Source: Sipunculus nudus
Lineage: Eukaryota; Annelida; Sipuncula; Golfingiida; Sipunculidae
Assembly (NCBI GenBank): GCA_026874595.1
Contig: CM049311.1
Coordinates: 49,107,676 to 49,171,675 of the forward strand
Length of the DNA: 64,000 nt
Direction of reading: 5' to 3'
The position numbers were made by a program, and so were the translations under genes. The number at the start of each line of letters is the position of its first letter. Position 1 is the first letter of the stretch. The notes under the pieces are model-generated. The model worked only from the letters and a program-made list of their open reading frames with translations, made no database searches and was not told the DNA's origin. Below are positions 59,686-64,000 of the stretch, in pieces.

Positions 59686-61124
59686 TAAGTCAGGGACACT
59701 GAACCCGATCTGTGTCATAATATATAAACCAAAGAGAAAAGTAAAAAGTGTGACGGGAAGCAAGTACCATGTTAAGAGCGATCATTTTGACCAATATTGA
59801 AGGATGAAAGGGAAAATAATGGTTCTTTGGATCTAAATAACCTTAATTTTTCTCCACTCTGGTGTACTTTTTATGTACACTTATTATAGTCTCCATTTAA
59901 TTAATTCTTTTGTCCCTTTAGAGCCATCCAGTCTTAATGCTCCTGTGTATTTTATATCCTCAAATTGATTTTCTTTTTTTCTCACTGAGCTTTAGTCTAG
60001 TTGGTAGGTTTCTTTATTAGCAGATGGTACCAGTGCTTTGACCTTCTAATTATTTTATAATTTAACTGTAGAATAAATTTTGTTTTAGAATTGCCATAAA
60101 AATTAACTTTATCTCGTCAGTTAGTTTTGTGTTAGTAGTGGTCATTCAGAAATTGCTCATCAGAACACACACACACAAATGTGATTGATTCATTGATGAC
60201 AGCATGCCAGGCCTGATTTTAATGACTAAATGCCTGGTGTGTACATGAGGTTATAATCCCTTATCAACAGTAGCTGTTCATTGAAAAATACCAAAATTGA
60301 ATATTGAAAATGAAATTATTATCAGTATTACTTATATTCACTTTTGAATATCATTAATTATTTTATTAGAAGGCTTTGTTTGAATGTCCCCATTTTAATC
60401 TTGCAGTGACTTCTTGACTCCATAGGACTTTCAATTATACCGATAGAGTTGAGTAGAAGTCATTAAGGCAGTTGTGTCTTCTGCCATGAACTGCAACAGC
60501 AGTCAGGTCATGAGTTTCCAAAAGATTTTTTGCATACTTTGGTGTAGTTTAATCTTAAAATAAGTGAGAGTTATGATGTCACACCAAGGGAGATGTGTTT
60601 GAATATTAACCAGTGTGTAAATTGATTTATTTCTAAATGTTGATCATCAGTGTTTCATGGAGGAAACTTCATGTTGACCATCAGTGTTTCCCAGTGGAAC
60701 CAGTGTAAAAATTTCCTTTCTGCATGTTGACCATCAGTGAATCCATATGGATTGTTTGGACAAATGAGCCGGTTAAATAAATAATTACCGGTAAAGAAAC
60801 AAATAAATAAAGAAGATTTAGGGGGATTGACCAATATAATATTGATCAGCTATCTTCATTGTTTAAAGAATCATATCTTAACCTAATTAGGTAAAACAAA
60901 GGGGACATATATTTATAACAGCTGGAAAACATATAATACCCAATAAAAAAAACAGAAAGTATTGACAACCCTGAACAATGCTAAATCTTCCAAGATGAAA
61001 TAGTGATATCTTACTGTATTAGGGATTTAAAAGCTTTTAAAAGAACAATTGGCGATAAATATTGAATAAAAGGAGAGACAATGACAGGTGTCTAAGATTA
61101 AATCAGATTTTGTTATTATTTTGA
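59686..61124. other. Intron stretch with no recognised feature
   Basis: Mostly unique AT-rich sequence. A loose repeat of ATGTTGACCATCAGTG occurs three times at 60640-60740. No exon with DGK-like coding was found. Confidence 0.5.
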
Positions 61125-63760
61125 AAGTAGAGTTTTGGAGTCCTGGTATTTTGTCATATATTTCTGTAAGTAGGGTTTTGTAGTTCTAGTATTTTGTCAT
61201 TCATATTTGTAAGTAGGGTTTTGCAGTCCTTATATTTTGCCATGTATTTCTTACATACTGGATAGCTGAGTGGTAAAATGTTTGAGCCTCTCTGCTGGTG
61301 ACCCAGGTTTGATTCCCAGCTTGGCTATGAGAGTGGGTTGTGGTGGCTCATCCAAGGCTGGTGGGTCCTCCGGTTTCCTCAACCTGTACTCTCTACCGAG
61401 CACAAACATCTGACCCAAGGAGAGTGCCTGGTATTAGTTATCATAACTAGTTGTACAATCCATGTAAAACAAGTAAAGATTTTCATAAAATTTATAATTT
61501 TGTGAGTAGGGGTTTTGAGTCCAGGTATTTTGTTATGAATTTATGTATAAATAGGGGTATGCAGTCCTGTATATATCCTGTCATATATTTCTGTAAGTAG
61601 GGTTTAAGAGTCCTGGTATGTTGCCATGTATATATCTGTAAGTAGGGGTTGCAGTCCTGGTATTTTATCATGTATTTCTGTAACTAGGGTTATCAGTCCT
61701 GGTATTTTGCCATGTATTTCTGTAAGCAGGATTTTTTAGTCCTGGTATTTTGCCATGTATTTCTGTAAGCAGGATTTTTTGGTCCTGGTACTTTGCCATG
61801 TATTTCTGTAAGCAGGATTTTTTTGTCCTGGTATTTTTCAATGTAATTCTTTAAGCAGGATTTTGCAGTCCTGGTATTTTGCCATGTATTTCTGTAAGCA
61901 GGATTTTGCAGTCCTGGTATTTTGCCATGTATTTCTGTAAGCAGAATTTTTTGGTCCTGGTATTTTGCCATGTATTTCTGTAAGCAGGATTTTTTAGTCC
62001 TGGTATTTTGCCATGTATTTCTGTAAGCAGGATTTTTTAGTCCTGGTACTTTGCCATGTATTTCTGTAAGCAGGATTTTTTAGTCCTGGTATTTTGCCAT
62101 GTATTTCTGTAAGCAGGATTTTTTGGTCCTGGTACTTTGCCATGTATTTCTTTAAGCAGGATTTTGCAGTCCTGGTATTTTGCCATGTATTTCTGTAAGC
62201 AGGATTTTGCAGTCCTGGTATTTTGCCATGCATTTCTGTAAGCAGAATTTTTCGGTCCTGGTATTTTGCCATGTATTTCTGTAAGCAGGATTTTTTAGTC
62301 CTGGTACTTTGCCATGTATATATCTGTAAGCAGGATTTTTTAGTCCTGGTATTTTGCCATGTATTTCTGTAAGCAGGATTTTTTAGTCCTGGTATTTTGC
62401 CTTGTATTTCTGTAAGCAGGATTTTTTGGTCCTGGTACTTTGCCATGTATTTCTGTAAGCAGGATTTTGCAGTCCAAGTATTTTGCCATGTATTTCTGTA
62501 AGCAGGATTTTTTTGTCCTGGTATTTTGCCATGTATTTCTGTAAGCAGGATTTTTTAGTCCTGGTATTTTGCCATGTATTTCTGTAAGCAGGATTTTTTG
62601 GTCCTGGTACTTTGCCATGTATTTCTTTAAGCAGGATTTTGCAGTCCTGGTATTTTGCCATGTATTTCTGTAAGCAGGATTTTGCAGTCCTGGTATTTTT
62701 CAATGTAATTCTTTAAGCAGGATTTTGCAGTCCTGGTATTTTGCCATGTATTTCTGTAAGCAGGATTTTGCAGTCCTGGTATTTTGACATGTATTCCTGT
62801 AAGCAGAATTTTTCAGTCCTGGTATTTTGCCATGTATTTCTGTAAGCAGGATTTTTCAGTCCTGGTATTTTGCCATGTATTTCTGTAAGCAGGATTTTTC
62901 AGTCCTGGTATTTTGCCATGTATATCTGTAAGCAAGATTTTGCAGTCCACAGTATTTTGCCATGTATTTCTGTAAGCAGGATTTTTGCAGTCCAAGTATT
63001 TTGACATGTATTTCTGTAAGCAGGATTTGCAGTCTTGATATTTTGCCATATATTTCTGTAAGCAAAATTTTTCAGTCCTGGTATTTTGCCATGTATTTCT
63101 GTAAGCAGGATTTTGCAGTCCTGGTATTTTGCCATGTATTTCTGTAAGCAGGATTTTTCAGTCCTTGTATTTTGCCATGTATATCCGTAAGCAAGATTTT
63201 GCAGTCCCATGTTTTGCTATGTATTTCTGTAAGCGGGATTTTTCAGTCCTGGTATTTTGGCATGTATTTCTGTAAGCGGGATTTTGCAGTCCTGGTATTT
63301 TGCCATGTATTTCTGTAAGCAGGATTTTGCAGTCCTGGTATTTTTCAATGTAATTCTTTAAGCAGGATTTTTTCATTCCTGGTATTTTGCCATGTATTTC
63401 TGTAAGCAGGATTTTGCAGTCCTGGTATTTTGACATGTATTTCTGTAAGCAGGATTTTTTAGTCCTGGTATTTTGCCATGTATATCTGTAAGCAAGATTT
63501 TGCAGTCCACAGTATTTTGCCATGTATTTCTGTAAGCAGGATTTTGCAGTCCAAGTATTTTGACATGTATTTCTGTAAGCAGGATTAGCAGTCTTGATAT
63601 TTTGCCATGTATTTCTGTAAGCAAAATTTTTCAGTCCTGGTATTTTGCCATGTATTTCTGTAAGCAGGATTTTTCAGTCCTGGTATTTTGCCATGTATTT
63701 CTGTAAGCAGGATTTTGCAGTCCTGGTATTTTGCCATGTATTTCTGTAAGCAGGATTTTT
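61125..63760. repeat. 43-bp minisatellite (about 50 copies)
   Basis: The unit contains CCTGGTATTTTGCCATGTAT, TTCTGTAAGCAGGATTTT and a short variable GCAGT or TTAGT end. Early units (61125-61255, 61500-61680) are diverged; from about 61680 to 63760 they are regular. On the minus strand the unit lacks stop codons in all three frames, and 43 is not a multiple of 3, so long ORFs with a 43-residue period (MAKYQD...KILLTEIHGK) arise; these are not proteins. Rare variant units recur at fixed distances, so blocks of many units were duplicated together. A SINE splits the array at 61256-61497. Confidence 0.9.
61256..61497 (+). mobile_element. tRNA-derived SINE copy 1, inside the minisatellite
   Basis: It has a perfect A-box match TAGCTGAGTGG (61263-61273) and B box GGTTTGATTCC (61306-61316, one mismatch), spaced 43 nt. 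A tRNA-unrelated body follows with CATCCAAGGCTGGTGGGTCC and TCCGGTTTCCTCAACC. Minisatellite units flank it on both sides. The source tRNA was not determined. Confidence 0.7.
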
Positions 63761-64000
63761 AGCTCAGCTGACTGAAAGTCATCTGAGCTATAGCGATCAC
63801 TCTTTGTCCGTCTGTCCGTCTGTCCGTCTGTCCGTCTGTCCGTCTGTCCATCTGTCCGTCCGTTAACCAGGCACAAATCGTAACCGCTGGACCTAGAACC
63901 TTGTAACTTGGGATTCTGAGAGGTCCATAAAAAATCTCCTTGGAAACCAGAAATTAGGTCTCTGTTACCCATATCCTTCGAGCTATGTGGCCCCAAAGTA
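63761..64000 (+). mobile_element. Family A copy, cut by the window end
   Basis: The 5' palindrome arms AGCTCAGCTGACT and AGTCATCTGAGCT directly follow a minisatellite GCAGGATTTTT. The (GTCY)n tract is 63806-63863, then GTTAACCAGGCACAAATCGT. It belongs to the same subfamily as 11931-14192. The rest lies beyond the window. Confidence 0.85.

Noticed and set aside
61125-63760. CRISPR-like array of regular repeats
   Set aside because: Units are contiguous 43-bp tandem repeats without unique spacers, in a eukaryotic intron.
61693-63996. Many overlapping minus ORFs of 60-150 codons with MAKYQD repeats
   Set aside because: They are translations of a 43-bp minisatellite without stops in any frame; the same peptide appears in all frames. 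The last one runs into a family A element.

Overview
The window is AT-rich eukaryotic DNA. It is almost entirely intron of one plus-strand gene, filled with nested transposable elements. Very short in-frame exons sit in introns of about 17.5 kb. The repeat families have 5' palindromes, (GTCC/GTCT)n tracts, GGTGGCGCCACC palindromes and 3' hairpins, which points to a mollusc, most likely a bivalve. No prokaryotic gene, operon or CRISPR array is present, and nearly all ORFs above 60 codons are chance or repeat translations.

Gene. Three exons (565-648, 18238-18312, 35692-35748) join in frame into the complete first zinc-binding C1 domain of a type IV diacylglycerol kinase (DGK zeta/iota, Drosophila rdgA type). 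A 30-nt in-frame microexon candidate lies at 53351-53380. The N-terminus and everything from the second C1 domain onward lie outside the window.

Repeats, left to right: family B (2457-5675); A fragment (8152-9024); B with nested C (9025-11860); A with amplified modules (11931-14192); an A-type 3' fragment (14265-14640); F with nested G (14791-16678); A (18986-21183); a miniature LTR element whose LTRs carry tRNA-like Pol III boxes (23228-23658); C (24530-25406); a hAT-like MITE (28818-29213); A (32216-34824); E with a nested 5'-truncated LINE (36271-38254); C split by a TA-flanked TIR element (39896-41642); a C 3' piece (43146-43428); C split by a MITE with a 9-bp target duplication (43570-45167); an A-type composite (47290-48111); B with nested C (49100-51534); a SINE (52961-53165); a second MITE copy in opposite orientation (53570-54124); a TA-flanked TIR element (55771-56569); A (57041-59685); a 43-bp minisatellite holding a SINE (61125-63760); and an A copy cut by the window end (63761-64000).

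Main observation. Families A, B, C, E and F share little sequence but one plan: insertion after TT; a 5' end whose first 8-13 bases return inverted near the 3' end; usually a 5' palindrome and a GTCY-type tract; tandem internal modules, often carrying GGTGGCGCCACC; then a terminal hairpin followed by CTAG, CTGG or TTG and TT. This fits non-autonomous Helentron/HINE elements, but the shared internal palindrome across otherwise different families is not explained by that. All coordinates and alignments were read by eye; no database search was run.
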